NCBI RefSeq assembly: GCF_040807025.1
Contig: NC_090942.1
Coordinates: forward strand, 192,814,247 to 192,878,246
Origin: Struthio camelus
Taxonomy: Eukaryota; Chordata; Aves; Struthioniformes; Struthionidae
Direction of reading: 5' to 3'
Length of the DNA: 64,000 nt
A program made the position numbers and the translations under genes. Positions 45,561-59,418 of this stretch are shown piece after piece. The stretch's first letter is position 1; each line of letters opens with the position of its first letter. The notes beneath the pieces were generated by a model that was not told the origin of the DNA, did not search any database, and was given only the letters and a program-made list of their open reading frames with translations.

Positions 45561-48500
45561 GCGTCAAATATGCATCCGTTTCGTAAATCTAGTAGAAATG
45601 CAGTTCAGGATGACAAAAGGAGCTACTAGAACTTCACGTCTTAGATATATTTGACCAACAGACACACGTTTCCTGGAGCTGGAGTTTTGCAAGTTACTTG
45701 TAACTCGAAAATAGCAATAAATCCCTCACACTGAATATTAGTTAGCGTCTTCATTTCCGTTTATCCCCACAAAGGATGCCAAAAAGCAAAACAATGAATT
45801 AGAGGGCAGATGCCGCCTCAGTTGCTGTCCAGGTTGCACTGCTGGTAGGTTGGAAGAGGGCAGATCCGACGACTGGGTAGGAGATCCTTACAACGGCCGT
45901 GAGAGATGCCACGGTGATGGGCACGAACACGCTAGCAGCAATCTGAATAATTGCCACGGCTGTAGGGCCGAAGCGGTTTATTACGGCAGTGACTTCTCAG
46001 GGCGCCAACTCTTGTCAAGGAACGGGCTTTTTAGCCCAATTTTGCAAAGCCAAAAGACGGCGAAAGGGCGCAGAGCAGATGCCAGAAGTAGCATTGCCTC
46101 AGCCCTTGACTGGCTCCTGTCTTTCCTTTCCTACCTACCCTCAAAATAATGGGTAATGCCTTGCCAGGCCCTTTCTGAACACTTTTCCGTGTGTTTTAAT
46201 TCCAGGGTGCGAGTGGAGGGTGACCCATGCTGCAAGGGGCTCGGCGGCTCCGGGGACCCTCCCTGGTCCCCTCGACAGACCCCGTGCGCTCCCCACCCTC
46301 GCCTACGGCATTTCCCGGCAGGGAATGAGCCAAGTGGGAAATGGCTGAGGAGAGGATGCAATTAAGGCTTGGGTAATCAGTTGTCTAAGGATCGTCTTTC
46401 ACGTTTAGATTTAGCGGGCACAAGTTCGGTGAAGAGCACTGGTAGTCACTCGGGTTTCTGCACGGCAAGATCAGCTCGGATGCTTTTTTTAGACCACCCC
46501 GACAGGTCCCAGTAGCAAGTTTCATCAAGAAACACGGGAATGGCTTCAGCCATGCAGGATTGCTGCTTTATCGCCTTGCCTGGCCTTGCCTTCCCCACCT
46601 TGTCCTTGAAACTACCGAGTGAGGAAATACCTCCCCGTCTACACGTTATCCTGACTTGACTTAACCTGGATCAGGAGCAGGTTTAAGTCAGATCACAGCC
46701 AGACCGTCCCCTCAGTTTCTGGCATTCATTTAAACTCTGGTTTAAAGCTGATTTTGGTCACTTTGTGAAACTTTCCCATGCGAGCAGGCTCTGCTTCTGC
46801 TCTGGGCTGTTCGGAGGCGCTGCATGGGGCACCCGACCCCCACATACTCCAGCGACAGTGATTTTTGTTTAGATACCCTCCATCCAACATAGAAGCACGC
46901 ATAGCCAATGAAATTATTGGCCACGAATCACATATTTATTATTTTTAAGAGATGTCCGTGTCCTCGACAATCGCTGAGGGCTGCTACTCACCCTCTTCAG
47001 ATCGTTCACAGCTCCTGGTGCCATGCAGGATATAAAGGTTAAATGAACATCATACAGCAACAGTTGTGGAATCGTGTGCCAAAGCGGTTTCACAACACTG
47101 CGACTGCTTGGGAGGACTGAATGTCTCCCGGTGACCGAGGCAGCAAACTGCTGACAGCATCTGATTTTAGGTGAACTGGCAAGGAATAAGCTGAAGCACA
47201 GTGGTTGCTTCTGGTGCACAGCAAATATCAGCGGCTCTCAGAAAGAAAGCAGGAAAAGTTACTGCATTTTTATGCTTCTTCTGGGTTGATAAAAAAAGGA
47301 AGTTACACAAAAATCAAAGTTTTGCCATATTTTGAGGTTTATCACAAAAAAAAAAAAAAGAGACATTTGATAAATATGTGCTGTCTCTTATCTTTAGCAA
47401 GCTGGGAACTTGCATTTTACCCAGGACAGAAAGAAATGAACATCCTTCGAGTTTCTGCACGGCTGCGGGCTAACATCTTTCCTCAGATGTTACCCCAAAA
47501 AGCATCACATCCGCCCCTGAAGTGACCCCCAGGGTTTTCTCCCCGTGAGCAGCCGGGACCTGTGCCCGGCCTCCCCTGGCCCTGTGGCACGGGGCCGCAA
47601 AGTGGCTCCCCAGTCGTGGAAAAGTCCCTGCGGTGCGAAGAGGGGCTGCTGCCGGGCTACGTCCCAGCAGCGCCCCGGATAAAGCCATGAGCTCGGAGCG
47701 GGGCGATGCGTTTCCTTGACGGATCATCCTATAAAATCACCCAAGGGTCCGGAGGCAGCCTGACACCCGTTGTCATTTGGAGGAGAAGATACTGCTTGGA
47801 AGGTGATTTGGCAGCGGAGGGCACAGTGTTTTTCCCCCCATGTTTTTCCCTGCTGCTGTGAATGACGGTGGGTTGTGTGGCGGCTGTTTGAAGTGGCTGG
47901 AGAGTAAATGGTTTTCTTTTGCAAAGTCAAAGTTTAAACGAAAGAAAGCTCTATGACCACGCTCAGACCGCGAGGCGGAAAGGAAGAGCCGAAGGTAGCG
48001 CCGTGCAAAGTAACTACTGGAGAAACGTGCAGTGATTTAAGCGACTTGCACTGAAGACAACAAGGCTGGCTTCAACAAGAAGAGCATCCCCGTCGCCTCG
48101 GCCGTCACACTGCGGCCTGAACCCCCCCCCCCAGCAAGACACTGGGATGCCGAATGGCTGGTTAATCCCACCAAGTCCTCAGGGTGCACCACTGATTCGG
48201 GAAGCTGACGGCCGGACTCAGACGGCATCGCTTGCCGTCCAGCAACGCGGCCCGTAGCATCCAGCAAGTTGTGCCCGTCTCGTCAGGGGGGAACCATTTC
48301 TTTCAAGGCTGCATAAACCAGCAACATCAACCAGCAACAGCTCTGTGCATGAGAGTCTTTCATTTCATGTCTGTTTCCTGGAAAAAAAAAAAAAAAAAAG
48401 ATAACGAGCGAGAAGCTCTATCTTTTTACATCCTAATTGCAGGAATGCAAGACTTCCGCACTGATGGATGTGCAATTTAATCTTTTAGTTGCGTCTTTCT

Positions 48501-49990
48501 AAATATTGACGTTCCAAGGAGCAAAACGAATATCAGGACAAAAAACCAAAAAGGCTGAGTGAGGAATATTTACACTATTGGCTGCCATATGTTACTCTTT
48601 GCCTAGCCATCAGCATCGCTATTATTAGGCATATTCTTCTTCATCATTAGCCAGGCGGAGCACATTCCTCTCAGTCTCCCGGGTCTCAGACTAGACACCA
48701 TATCCCAGCCCCGGGATGCCCGCAGAGGGCCGTAAAAGCAGCTTGCTTTACCCCAAGGACTGGGAGAGACCCACAGAGGACGACGCAGTAAGAGACAGGC
48801 ATGGGAGCAAACCGCAGTGTCACAGGCTGTGGCAATCCCAGAAAGCTCTTATTCGAGCCTTTTTCTTCTTTTTTAGCACAAGATTGCCTGTTTGCATGAC
48901 GAGAAGCCCTGCAGGCTCCTGATCCCTTCAGCAGGCTGCGGGTTACAGAGCGCGGAGGAGCCTTTCGGCTTGTTTTTCTGCCCTCGCTCAGGAGACCTTC
49001 CCTTCAAGCAGCTCTCGCTACCCGAAAATCTCCCTCTTTCGCAGAGATGCTGGGGGTAAAGCAGGGCAGGGAGAGGCGGCAGCAAACTGGGGCAGGCAGA
49101 GAGAGAGGGGAGGATCTGCCGCCGAGCCCTGGGAAATCAGCTGCCGCAAAGGCTACTTACAGATGATGCATGCAAGTTCCAGAAAATACAGAAATGACCC
49201 AAAAAACTCACAGGTGGTAAAGATGAGAGAATTAGGAGTGGGCAAATCAACATTCAGGGAAGATAGGAAGACGCTTTGGTTGGCATTTCATTATGGCTTT
49301 CCTCTTCTGGAGGGAGTACGGGCTTAAGACATCCCTGTTAGTGTATCTGCAGGCTTCAGAAAACAGCAATTGCAAGAGGTAGCTATTTTCGTCCTTGTAT
49401 TTTCCTCCCTCGCTCTCTATTCAGGGCTTTTGCTGTCTGTATTAACACTAGCAGGTGTAGGATGGAGAGGCTGGGGCCACCACAGCTGGAAGGACTCTTT
49501 AGGCTCCAGCTGAAGGTAAAAACCCTCCTTAGGCGCCAACGATTATTTTCGGTTCTCATGACTCAGCATTTCTAGTTTATTTTGATTTAAAATGACCGTG
49601 TCTGGCTTGCTGCCATGCGGCCGACAAGCCCGCATCCCGTGGGCACCCCATATGTCCCGGGGAGGGGGCGGTGCGCAGGGGAAGGTCCCTTTTGGGATGC
49701 ACCCTACTAAGGTCCTGCTCCAGAGGGGCTTTGGTGGCTGAAGCTGGCTCAGGCGCCGGCTCCCGAGCCGAAATCCAGAGTTGTGAACCGCAAAATCCCA
49801 CCCCAGCTGCCAACCGCAGCTTGGAGAGCGTTTGCTGAAGGCTCCCCGCACCGTGGCGAATCTCCTTTAAGACCCCATCTCCTGTCACGTCCCCTATACG
49901 TGACCCATAGGCATCCACCTCTGAGCTCAGGCTTTTCTTCTCCTCGTTCATGCAGGAAAAGGCTGCTCCAAAAACATCTCATCTGAGCCC
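45561..49990. other. Intergenic stretch between the two CpG-dense blocks
   Basis: Mixed GC content with short CpG patches (for example 47510-47710) and A tracts near 47346-47359 and 48381-48398. No gene, RNA or recognised transposon was found. Open frames are below 125 codons and without known motifs. Confidence 0.6.
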
Positions 49991-49997
49991 ACCACAG

Positions 49998-50163
49998 TGA
50001 CGTGAATACGTTGCATAACCATCATAGAGCTGTATAAATGTCAATAGACGAATATAGCATGCAAGTACAGATTTGCATTCGTTAATACGGAATATCAATA
50101 TAACTTACATACATACTCTAAATTTGTATAGCGTTTGTTTATGCATGCACATTGTATAAAATA
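49998..50163 (+). promoter_or_regulatory. Candidate core promoter: CRE-like site and two TATA-like boxes
   Basis: TGACGTGA at 49998-50005 resembles a CRE. TATAAATG lies at 50033-50040 and TATAAAATA at 50155-50163, in an AT-rich 250-bp strip that runs straight into a CpG-dense block at 50220. The arrangement resembles a TATA-type promoter reading rightward. AT-rich strips give such motifs by chance, so this is a weak call. Confidence 0.25.
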
Positions 50164-50219
50164 CAGGCATCCCATACACATCACGAACATCTTTTATCTA
50201 TTTCTTTACGTAGCGTAAC

Positions 50220-50745
50220 CGTAAGACCGCTCTGTGAGTACGTTTGCGAGTGCAGAAAGGCAACCCACAGCCCAGCTCGAGCCCGTGGAGGCCACCGGCA
50301 GGAAGCCCCCGGCGCCTGGCGTACAGCCGGTGGCCGTACGACGTTTCGGGGCTTCCTCTCCGGCTCCGCGGAGAGGGACGGCTTGGCCCAACACGGCCAG
50401 AGCGGCCACGGGAGCAGGGGGGCCGATAGCAGAGGGAAAACACCCGGTCCAAGGTGCAGCTCCAACGCCGGAGACGCGACCAGCCGGCGAAGGCGGCCGA
50501 AGCGCCTGCGCTGGTTTAGAGGCTTTTATTTCATACCGGGCTCCGACGCTCGGTTGACGCACCCGGGGCGCGGGAGGCGACCGCGTTGTCCGTCCCACGT
50601 CCGCCCCGTCCGTCGGCCAGGAGCTAATGCCCTCACAGCGGGAAAGGCTGAAGGGGCCGGCCGTCCTCTCGGCCGCTCCGGCTCGCGGCCTGGTACGTTA
50701 GCACTGGTGTTGGGTCCGTACGTGCTAATGGCTCCGGTTTAAAGA
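50220..50745. promoter_or_regulatory. Second CpG-dense block, no gene recognised
   Basis: About 0.5 kb is densely packed with CpG between AT-rich flanks. A plus-strand frame of 196 codons (50152-50742) spans it, but overlapping frames on both strands are also open, so it is probably compositional. A pyrimidine-rich tract ending CTTCTTCCAG (about 50765-50805) resembles a splice acceptor. An unannotated promoter plus first exon is possible, but nothing recognisable is encoded. Confidence 0.4.
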
Positions 50746-51215
50746 CAGCGCTCCTGTTGGCATCTTTTTTTTTGTTTGCTGTTTATTTGCTCTGTCCTTC
50801 TTCCAGCCCTCTGCTGCCTGTGACGGCACCCGCTGCTGCAAGTCTGCGCTCCGAACAAAGGTGTTCGCGTCTAGGTTCCTACGCAGTTATTGGGATTTTT
50901 GCAAGGGAAAAGGGAAGAGTTTGATGGTTCCACAAGATGAGCCGTATTTCAGGAGGGTAGAGGAGCTTGAGAGTCAGTCTACAAGTCAGAGGGAAGAGCC
51001 CTGGCACCTGAACTCCTGAATTTTGTGAAATATTGGGGTAGGCTGTAGCTTGGCCCTCTCAGGTGCCTCAGACCTTTCCCAGCAAAAACGGGTCTGAAGA
51101 GCTGAAACACACCCAGGAATGTATCCCTTAAGATTAACGCTGAGTGCGTTCAGAGGGCACGCACGCCGGAGAGGCCGGCATGCTTGAAACAAGGTTATCA
51201 GAGAGAAAACAGAAT

Positions 51216-51685
51216 GGTCACAGAATCACAGAGTAGTTGAGGTTGGAAGGGACCTCTGGAGATCGTCTAGTCCAACCTCCCTGCTCAAGCAGGGTCCTCT
51301 ACAGCATATTTCCCAGGATCACATCCAGGCAGGTTTTGAGTATCTCCAGCGAAGGAGACTCCACTACCTCTCTGGGCAACCTGTTCCAGTGCTCTGTCAC
51401 CCTAACTGTGAAGAGTGAAGAAGTTTTTCCTCATGTTCAGATGGAGCTGCCTGTGGTTCAGTTTGTGCCCGTTGCCTCTTGTCCTGTTGCTGGGCACCAC
51501 GGAGAAGAGACTGCCCTCATCCTCTTGACACCCCCCCTTCAGACACCTGTACACATTGATGAGATCCCCTCTCAATCCTCTCTTCTCCAGGCTGAACAGG
51601 CCCAGCTCTCGCAGCCTTTCTTCATAGCAGAGAAGCTCCAGTCCCCTCATCATCTTTGGAGCCCTCCGCTGGACTCTCTCCAGGC
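51216..51685 (-). mobile_element. CR1 LINE, 5'-truncated copy with reverse-transcriptase ORF C-terminus
   Basis: On the minus strand the element encodes the end of CR1 ORF2. Visible blocks are [44 protein letters not shown] and [15 protein letters not shown]. It ends in the conserved 3' UTR and an ATTCTGTGA-type terminus near 51216. A 7-bp tandem duplication (GTGAAGA twice, 51408-51421, plus strand) breaks the frame before the final [12 protein letters not shown] segment, which continues in another frame. About 470 bp remain. This copy is dead but less diverged than the one in KPNA3 intron 1. CR1 is a non-LTR retrotransposon common in bird genomes and truncates at its 5' end on insertion. Confidence 0.95.
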
Positions 51686-54600
51686 GAAACAAACACAAAT
51701 AATTATCTACGGAGCTTTTAGCAAGATACCTTACTGATTTTACACCATTTTGCCGCACACGGATGCAGAACCGTGGTCTGCAACACAGCCAAACTACCAT
51801 AATATCAGCGAGGGCAGGGGCAGAGTCAGTAGCACCTTTCCCAGCTCCTCCAACCAGACTTCTTGCTGCTGCCGCGGCTAGACTGAATCCCTATGTCCCT
51901 TCTCCTCTCTCAGCCCCCACGGCAATTCCCCCAGAGCACCTTTCTCAAGGGGTTATTAAGCCACTGGTGATGCAAGCTTGGTCATCTCTTTAATGGACAA
52001 GAAGGAATGGGGAATTCGATCCCACCTGCTCCCGCGTGCAGTACTTTATAGGCAGGAATGAGCACCTGCTAAATTGCATCCCCTCTCAGCTGGCCTTTGC
52101 CCCCACCTAACTGTGAACCTGTTCTCACCTGCGGACGCGGTAGCACGCGATGGCTGATTTTACTCACAGAGGTTTCTAAAAGGTTCTTGTAGGGATCATT
52201 TAAAAAAGTGGTCGTGAATATATTCTCCCAGACAGTATATTCCCCAGAACGCTTGATATTTACATTTATCACTTAATTTGGATTCTTCACTTTCCATCAA
52301 AGTCTGCCAATTAAAATTCCACTACCGCACTGTAGGATCCTTATGAAGGGGTCATCACGTTACGAAAAATTCAGTAGAATATAAGGGAAAAGAAACAGGA
52401 ACGCTTCTTGCAAATGCAAATAGGGCTGCTAGTAGCTATTTTCCTAGGTCCCATGACCTATCGGAAAGCAGGCAGGGTTGCTACTTGTTTCCTGCGGTTC
52501 AAAAGAAAACAGAACGCATCTTCTTTGACATCATTAATTGTGCTAGAAATCAGATTTCAACGGCTCAATATTCAAATGCAACTGTAGACCTATACACAAT
52601 ACCATTTATTACTCTCAAATATGATTCATAATAGTACTTGAATGCACCGTAGGGCAAAACTCACTCTCATGCACAGGCTCATGTAAGGCACTTTATGGTT
52701 TAAAGGACTGCTGCCCCTGGAGCAGAAACAAGGCATGCTACACACTGGCCAAAGCCTCGCTTAATATTGAAGTGAAGGAGAAGGAGCAAATCCCCTGCCG
52801 CCTCTTGGCGCCCTCCGTGTGAAGTTCGCAGCCTGTGGTAGAGCTGGGGGGGCGAATCACACTTCCAGCTAACTCCCAGGCTCATGTCTGTCTGCACCAC
52901 AGGAGACAGCTTCAGGGTCACCCCTGGGCGCGCAGGCAGCTCCCAGGACGGGCACAGGGACCCTGCTGTTTTGCTGGGTCCTGAAACTCGTTACCACGAT
53001 GGACTTGTTACTGAGTTGCGCTTCGAGTACTAGAGATGCTTTACAGAGCTGGTTTCTCTGTGAGGCTGCACAACCCCGGCGTTCATAGTATTACTGAAAA
53101 AAAGCTATAGCCAGTTTTGGTTCCAAGCTTGACAAGCTCTCAGCTAGAACTAATAGCTTTAAAAAGATGTAATTGCATCCACATTTCAGTTCCTCTCGTT
53201 GTTGTTGTTTTGTTTTCACTTATGCGTTGAAAAAAACGGGTATTTGTTAGCGAGGAAGAGATGGTTTTACATAGTTCACAGGAGAGATGGATGCGTTGCG
53301 TGTCATACTACGATCACTGTGCAAATCCGCGAGGAGGGGCAGCTCGCCCCTGCTCCTTTGAGAAATGAAAGACGTGGCCGTCACAGCTACGCTTCTTGGA
53401 ACTGGAACCGGGAACGTTTTACTTTCTCAATAGATTGAAAAGGAAAATGCCGTCAATTGTAGGACCTCGCTCAGTCAAAATGCATTAGAAGAGGAATTAC
53501 CAAAAATAACAAAAGCTCTCTCTGACACACACTGACAGCCTGGAATTAGTCTGAAACATGCAGCTCTGCAAAATAGTTCCCAGCTTGTCCTGCTTCGGCT
53601 GCTAGACGCCGAGGCCCTGCCCAAACACAAAAGTTGCTTCACTTTCATTCTTCTAGTACTGTATAACCCCCACTTCTCTTTCTCTCCTCTCTAAGCGCTG
53701 AAGCAGATATTCCAGCCAAAAGGTATTAGTGGTGCAATTTACGCCCGTGAAAAGGGAGAAATATATTTTTAGGCCAAATACCTGTGTGCCCCACTGAATT
53801 ATATTATAATTGTTGCAGAGGAAAACTGCTCCCTTCCCCCTCAAAATGCTGTAATCTTTTTCTTAACCAGCAGAAAAGCAGTGTACAGATGGGGCTTCAG
53901 GCTTCTGTCTAGGAAAAAAAAAAAAATCACCTTCCCATTCCCCTCAGAGCCAACATAACTGGTGATCATACTTTTTTCCCCAGCTGGATTTTGCAGCTGG
54001 ATCGGTTCCCTGGTCCGGTTGGCTCATGAGATTATATGAAGCCTAGTGCCAGCACAAGAAGGAGAACGAGAATGGACATCCTACTGCTCTCAACATGGAT
54101 TTTTAAGCCAATTGTGCAAATATCTCGAGTCTTCCCATGGACCTTGAACTTACTGTACTTATGCTACATATACTTGCCTCTTTCCCAGGAACGGAGATCA
54201 AAACATTTATTCGTTCTGCCGCTACTGAATACCTTTTCCAAATATTCCCTTGGTAACAGGTTGCTGACTGAGTGAATTTTTCTGGAAAGCTGCACGGGGC
54301 ATAGGCTGGCCACTGTGGCTCAGGGGCAGAAATGGTGGTAGTAATGCCTCCTCCACATGACCTGCACTAACTATTTATTTGTACTCTGGCTCAGCACTCA
54401 GTGCTCTTACCCAGGAGATTGGTGACTAGGCTCTCCCTCGACATGCAGGGGCTCAAAGCACCCACCTCCAGGGCAATCCATCGCTACCAGGCGAGTCAGA
54501 GCAATTCAGGATGCTCTGAGCCACCTTCAGGCATCATCTCCTAAGTGACAACCACCAGTGCTCTCGGGGAAAGGTAAACTGATTGGATGCTGAATCCTGC

Positions 54601-57600
54601 CCTGCTGGGCTGCCTGGCATGAGGGCTTGGTTTTGCCCAATTTGCAGCCTGCCATCAATGTAAATAAGCTAATGAATGTATTTTAACATTTGCAGGCCCT
54701 TCTGACACTGCAGGCTAAGAGCAGCAGATGCACGTTATCCCTACTGACCACAGCAAAACCTCCTGACACTCTGGGTGCCTGGCAGTCAGAGCCAATAACT
54801 GGGAAAAGGGGGAAAAGGCAGTCTTGCTTCGCGTTATTTCCTTCTGATAAAGTCCCAGTAGCGCACTGACTGTATGTGGTATCAACCAGCCATCTCCTTA
54901 TGGCACCATCACAGTTCATTATGCAAATAATGCTGTTTTGCAGTGAGTTTTAGGGCCGTTTTCAAGTTAATGGCATTCGTGCTTGAAAGTTGTGCTGGGC
55001 AGGGCACTGCTTTTGAGCAGGTTGCATATTGCTGCAATATGGGTTTTTTTAGTAGATTGGAAAAGAACACAGAGATTACTGATAAAAGACATCTTTTTCA
55101 AATTCATACGGATTGCAAATAAAAAGCTTTGCTAAAGGCTTCCTGATTAAAACAACCAAAAAGGCCTTGATAAGACACATACTGGACAAAAACCGTAGCT
55201 AGAATTTATATCAATTACCAGCTTATGCTGTTTATGCTGACTCAAAATACCCACGTACTCTGTAATGCAACGATGGCACGCCTGGATCTATGTAATCCTA
55301 CTTCTAGAGCAAGCTGTCCTTGTTTTAACCTGACGTGACGGGGAATGGACGGCAAGTACAGCATAGGGAAGGGAGGCCTACACCGGGCAAGAGGCTAACA
55401 GGCTTGGATGCCATCTGTGGGCCCCATCAGGGTTTCGTTTTCAGCCTCCTGGTAGGCCAGCTTTGAATCCTGTTTGCTCATCGCTAGATGGCAGCTTGCT
55501 TGTAGCTCTGCTCAACCTGTGCTATGGTCATATCTTTGTATATGGTCAAAGCAGTTTTGCTGAGAAATCAGGACTTGTACTTATTCCTCTCCTCAGAGAA
55601 TAAGGAAATCAGGACTTCAGTAGATGACCTTAGTAGATATCCAGGTAAAAGCAGTGTAGCTAGGTAGGGCACAGAGCTAACTAGAAGAATATACTGGGTA
55701 GTTTCTAGAGGACATGGACACAAAGAAGTGGAACTGGGCTGCAGGCAAGTGCTTAAACAGAGGTAACTTGGGTCACCGCGACTCTGCTCAAGGACGATGC
55801 CACATGGATCAAGAGAGGAACTGAGTAGCAAGCGCTACAGTGTAACTTACTTGAGTGTAAAATGACACTAGGTCCCAGGAGTCAAAACCACAGAGCAATT
55901 CACCATTCAGGTTAACACCAGCAGCTGCAGATCTTCCAATGGCAACGCAACAGGATTTGTACTGGTATAAATCACGCGCGCCACCACATTCAGAGACAGG
56001 AAAGTAAGGAAGGAAGAGAAACAAAGGGCAGAAACAGAGATGGCCCTAAAAGGGAACTTATTTTCTTACCGAGCAATCCCGAAAGCAACAATAAAGTACT
56101 AAACAATAAAGCACAGCTAAGCATTTCATTGCTACGCAAGGTCACAGTCTACCTTCCCCCACCGCTGCCCTCGGCGGGAGGCACACTGTGAAGCGACGGA
56201 CGCAGAGCCGAACTGACAGCCAAACCTGGGGAATCTGGCCATTTCTTCAGGATGAACCCGACATCCCTGACTCTGAGGAGGAACACAAAGGGTGAGAGAA
56301 AAGAAGTATTATGATTTCCATCCGACAGGGAAGAACGAATGGCAGCGGTGTTAAGGCTGTGTGCACGCTAGGACAGCTCTATCAGTACCGGAATAGCAGT
56401 GTGCTACCCTGTAAAGCACTTCTAGCAAGGATAGATCTATTTCAGTAAAACTGAACTGTTTTCAGCAGAGTAACACCCTCCTGATTGCAGCAGCAAGCAG
56501 TGATACAGCTACAAGCAATGGTTTTGAAGATTTAACTATCACTAGCCCAGAAGCTCCCAGCTTCCCAGCAGTGTTAGCCAGGGGTCTCAGCCCTTCCCTC
56601 TGCTCATTGACACAGCTGGCCTGGTTCACCTGATTCAGACTTTCCTGTGATATTCAGGATACAGATCTACCACCGTCCTGCTAGAGCGGATGAGGGATGC
56701 TTTCCCAGCACTTGCCGTCACCGCTCCTCCCTTCCCACCCCTTGGGGGCAAGAGCAGCAAACGCAGCTGAGAATCCTTTGGATTTCCATCCTACCCTCAC
56801 CGCGTGGCAAAAAGGGTCCACGTTTTGTCCAGCTCTGCCTTCTCTCCCTGGGGCACCAACTTTCAGCACGCCTGCATTACCGAGAAGCCTCCAGGCAGTC
56901 TGTTTCCCCGCCTGAACCAACATGGCTTGGCTAGCAAAGGCTTAAGTAGTACGTGGCGGTACACTGGCAAAGAAGGGTGGCTGTCGCTGCAGCTCACTCT
57001 GTTTGGGGAAATGATTCAAGCAGCATCAGCAGAATTATTTTGCTGCATGACATGCCTCTCCCGCAGGGGGGCCAGCCAATACGATTATGTTGACCGTCCC
57101 TTTTTAAGCGGTGATGAGGCCTCCCAGAATTGAGGGATTGCCAATCTGCAATGAACAACTGGCTGGCATGTTACTTTTTTTTTTAAATACTAGTGGCAAA
57201 ACGGGCCTTTAAAGTAGATAGATAAAAGATGACGAATTAGATGAGAAGCGAGGAAACAGGCTCCAAGCAGTCTAATCCTCTTCTAAAGATTTCTATGGCT
57301 AAATACAGACACAGATACAGAAAATACAGATAATCAGAGGGCCCTCCTTTTACTGTAACATCTGAAGGTGTGTTCACACCCCCTACTCTACGAGCCTAAT
57401 TTAGGAGTTATAACTACTACATGCAAATTAGTCCTGAGTGATTCAGACTGCTCCGACTTGATTTCTCAGACAATGGGGAGATGTAGTTGTGACAGGCATC
57501 ACAGCATATAAGCAGTCTGAACATGGCCCCAGCTGCTTCACGCTCCTTAGAAGATTTGTTCTCCTGCCATCGCTCCAAAGCGGGAAGTACCATTTCCATC

Positions 57601-59144
57601 CCACAGATAGGAAAAGATGACTATATCTGGAGTAGGCTACCAAGTTGCATGAAATGAGCCATTTTCATCAGCTTATCTCTATTTTGCCAAAGTTTACTCT
57701 GGCCCAGAGAGCTCCATTTTTCCACACAAAATCTTGAAAACATCACTCAACATGGTATTTTTTCACTTATGAAAAACTCATAAGCCATCTTATACTAAGC
57801 TCAGATATTTTAAGGCAAAAAGGAATTTAGATTTCTCAACAATGGAGGTTTTAACATGTGCTGCTTGCCAATGTAATGAGTGCATCCAAGAAATATGAGA
57901 AATATGACTCAAGTCGTCATGTTTCTTGAAGCTAGGAACTGTCTTCTCTAGTAAATCTGCCAGAGTTCTCCATGGATGCAACTTAGCATAATACAACGAG
58001 CAAAAATAGAAGCCAAGTTAGACTGCACACGCAATACAACTTAAATACATATACAGAAAAATACAACTTTTTCCTTGACGTGTTCTGGAATTAGGGGGAA
58101 ATAACATTAGATTTATTTATGCACTTCTCTTCGTTCTAAGTTGCTGGCACTTCAGCAGAAGGACTCCCCACAAGAATGTTCTTTCAGTCTCTAATCCTCT
58201 CCAACTACAGCAAAGGAAATTCCAGTGCCAAAGCACCTATTCCTCTTCCCTGGAAGTGTCAGACTTTGGACCACATGGAGAGATAAAGAGCTCTTCTGGT
58301 GACTCATTTTGGCACAGACCAGCTAACCTTCCTTAGGCCCAACAAAGGGAAAGAAAAAGGTCTAAGGAAAGCTAAAATGTCTGCATGGAAAAAAAAAGTG
58401 GGGAAAAAAAAAAGGCTCTCGAACAAGCCAGCTCCGGAAGGAACTGGTCCTACCAACTGTTCAAATGAGTCTGCAAATAATCAACTTGCAAAAATTCAAC
58501 ATCCAAGCGACCAGGATTTTGGTTCCTTCCACGAGATGGCCCCAATGCGGAGCTTACATGAAACACTCAAGAATTAAGCAAAGCTCTGCCCCTCTAGATT
58601 TGAGGCCTCTCACTGACCACTTGCGCTTTTGTGTAGAAATCCATACCCAAGATGTCAATAAGCTCAGAAGTGCTTTATCGTGGAGCTAGGTAAGGGAAGG
58701 AATGGCCGAGAAAAGAGTCGGGAACTTAGATCTGTGCAAAATGTTCTGTCACAGGCTTCCTGCAAATACCTCAGCTGCACAGTTTTTGACACATTTATGC
58801 ATCAAGTAAGTCCCTCACTACAGCAAGAGGTAATAGTTAACCCCCTTTCCAAAAGGCACATAGGCTCTTGCCACATCAGGTATCTTTGGGGAGCTGGATT
58901 TTTGGACCTCTCATTACTAAGGTCTGGATTCACAAAGACGTACAGGAATCTATGTCTCAGCGATTCACTTGTGGACCTTTGTGAATCTTATCTCAGCCAT
59001 AAGCTTGATCAGTTGTCTGTATACAAAGCAACATCAACAAAACACAAGCTAGTAACAGAGCTGAGGAAGTACTGCAAAAATAATCTGAAGAGCTCACTCA
59101 GATAAGATTAAGAAATTCACATCAATTACTAGGACCCCATTCAC

Positions 59145-59160
59145 TTTTTTTTTTTTTTTT
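59145..59160. repeat. Poly(T) tract
   Basis: Sixteen T. A 19-nt A run follows 240 bp later at 59400-59418, giving an inverted A/T pair that could bracket an old insertion, although no element body is recognisable between them. Confidence 0.8.
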
Positions 59161-59399
59161 GGCACACAGCTGTATGCACAGCATTCCATTCCCAAGAAAG
59201 CCCGCAGAAAGGAAAAATAGCATGAATGCTCATGCAAGTCTGTAGTCACATGAGAATTTGCACCTGAATAGCATGTACTGCCATCTCTGATGGCTCTTTG
59301 TAGAATTTAAGAGACCCAATGCACACCACAAACAAGTTCTCTTTGCAGAGTGTCTATGCCAGAGTATACCTGCACGATTATTTTGATGAAGAGTACATC

Positions 59400-59418
59400 A
59401 AAAAAAAAAAAAAAAAAA
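59400..59418. repeat. Poly(A) tract
   Basis: Nineteen consecutive A in the AT-rich intergenic sequence 3' of SPRYD7. Confidence 0.85.

Noticed and set aside
50152..50742. 196-codon plus-strand frame as a protein gene
   Set aside because: Five overlapping frames in the same 500 bp are also open, and the composition alone explains it. Kept only as part of the CpG-block observation.
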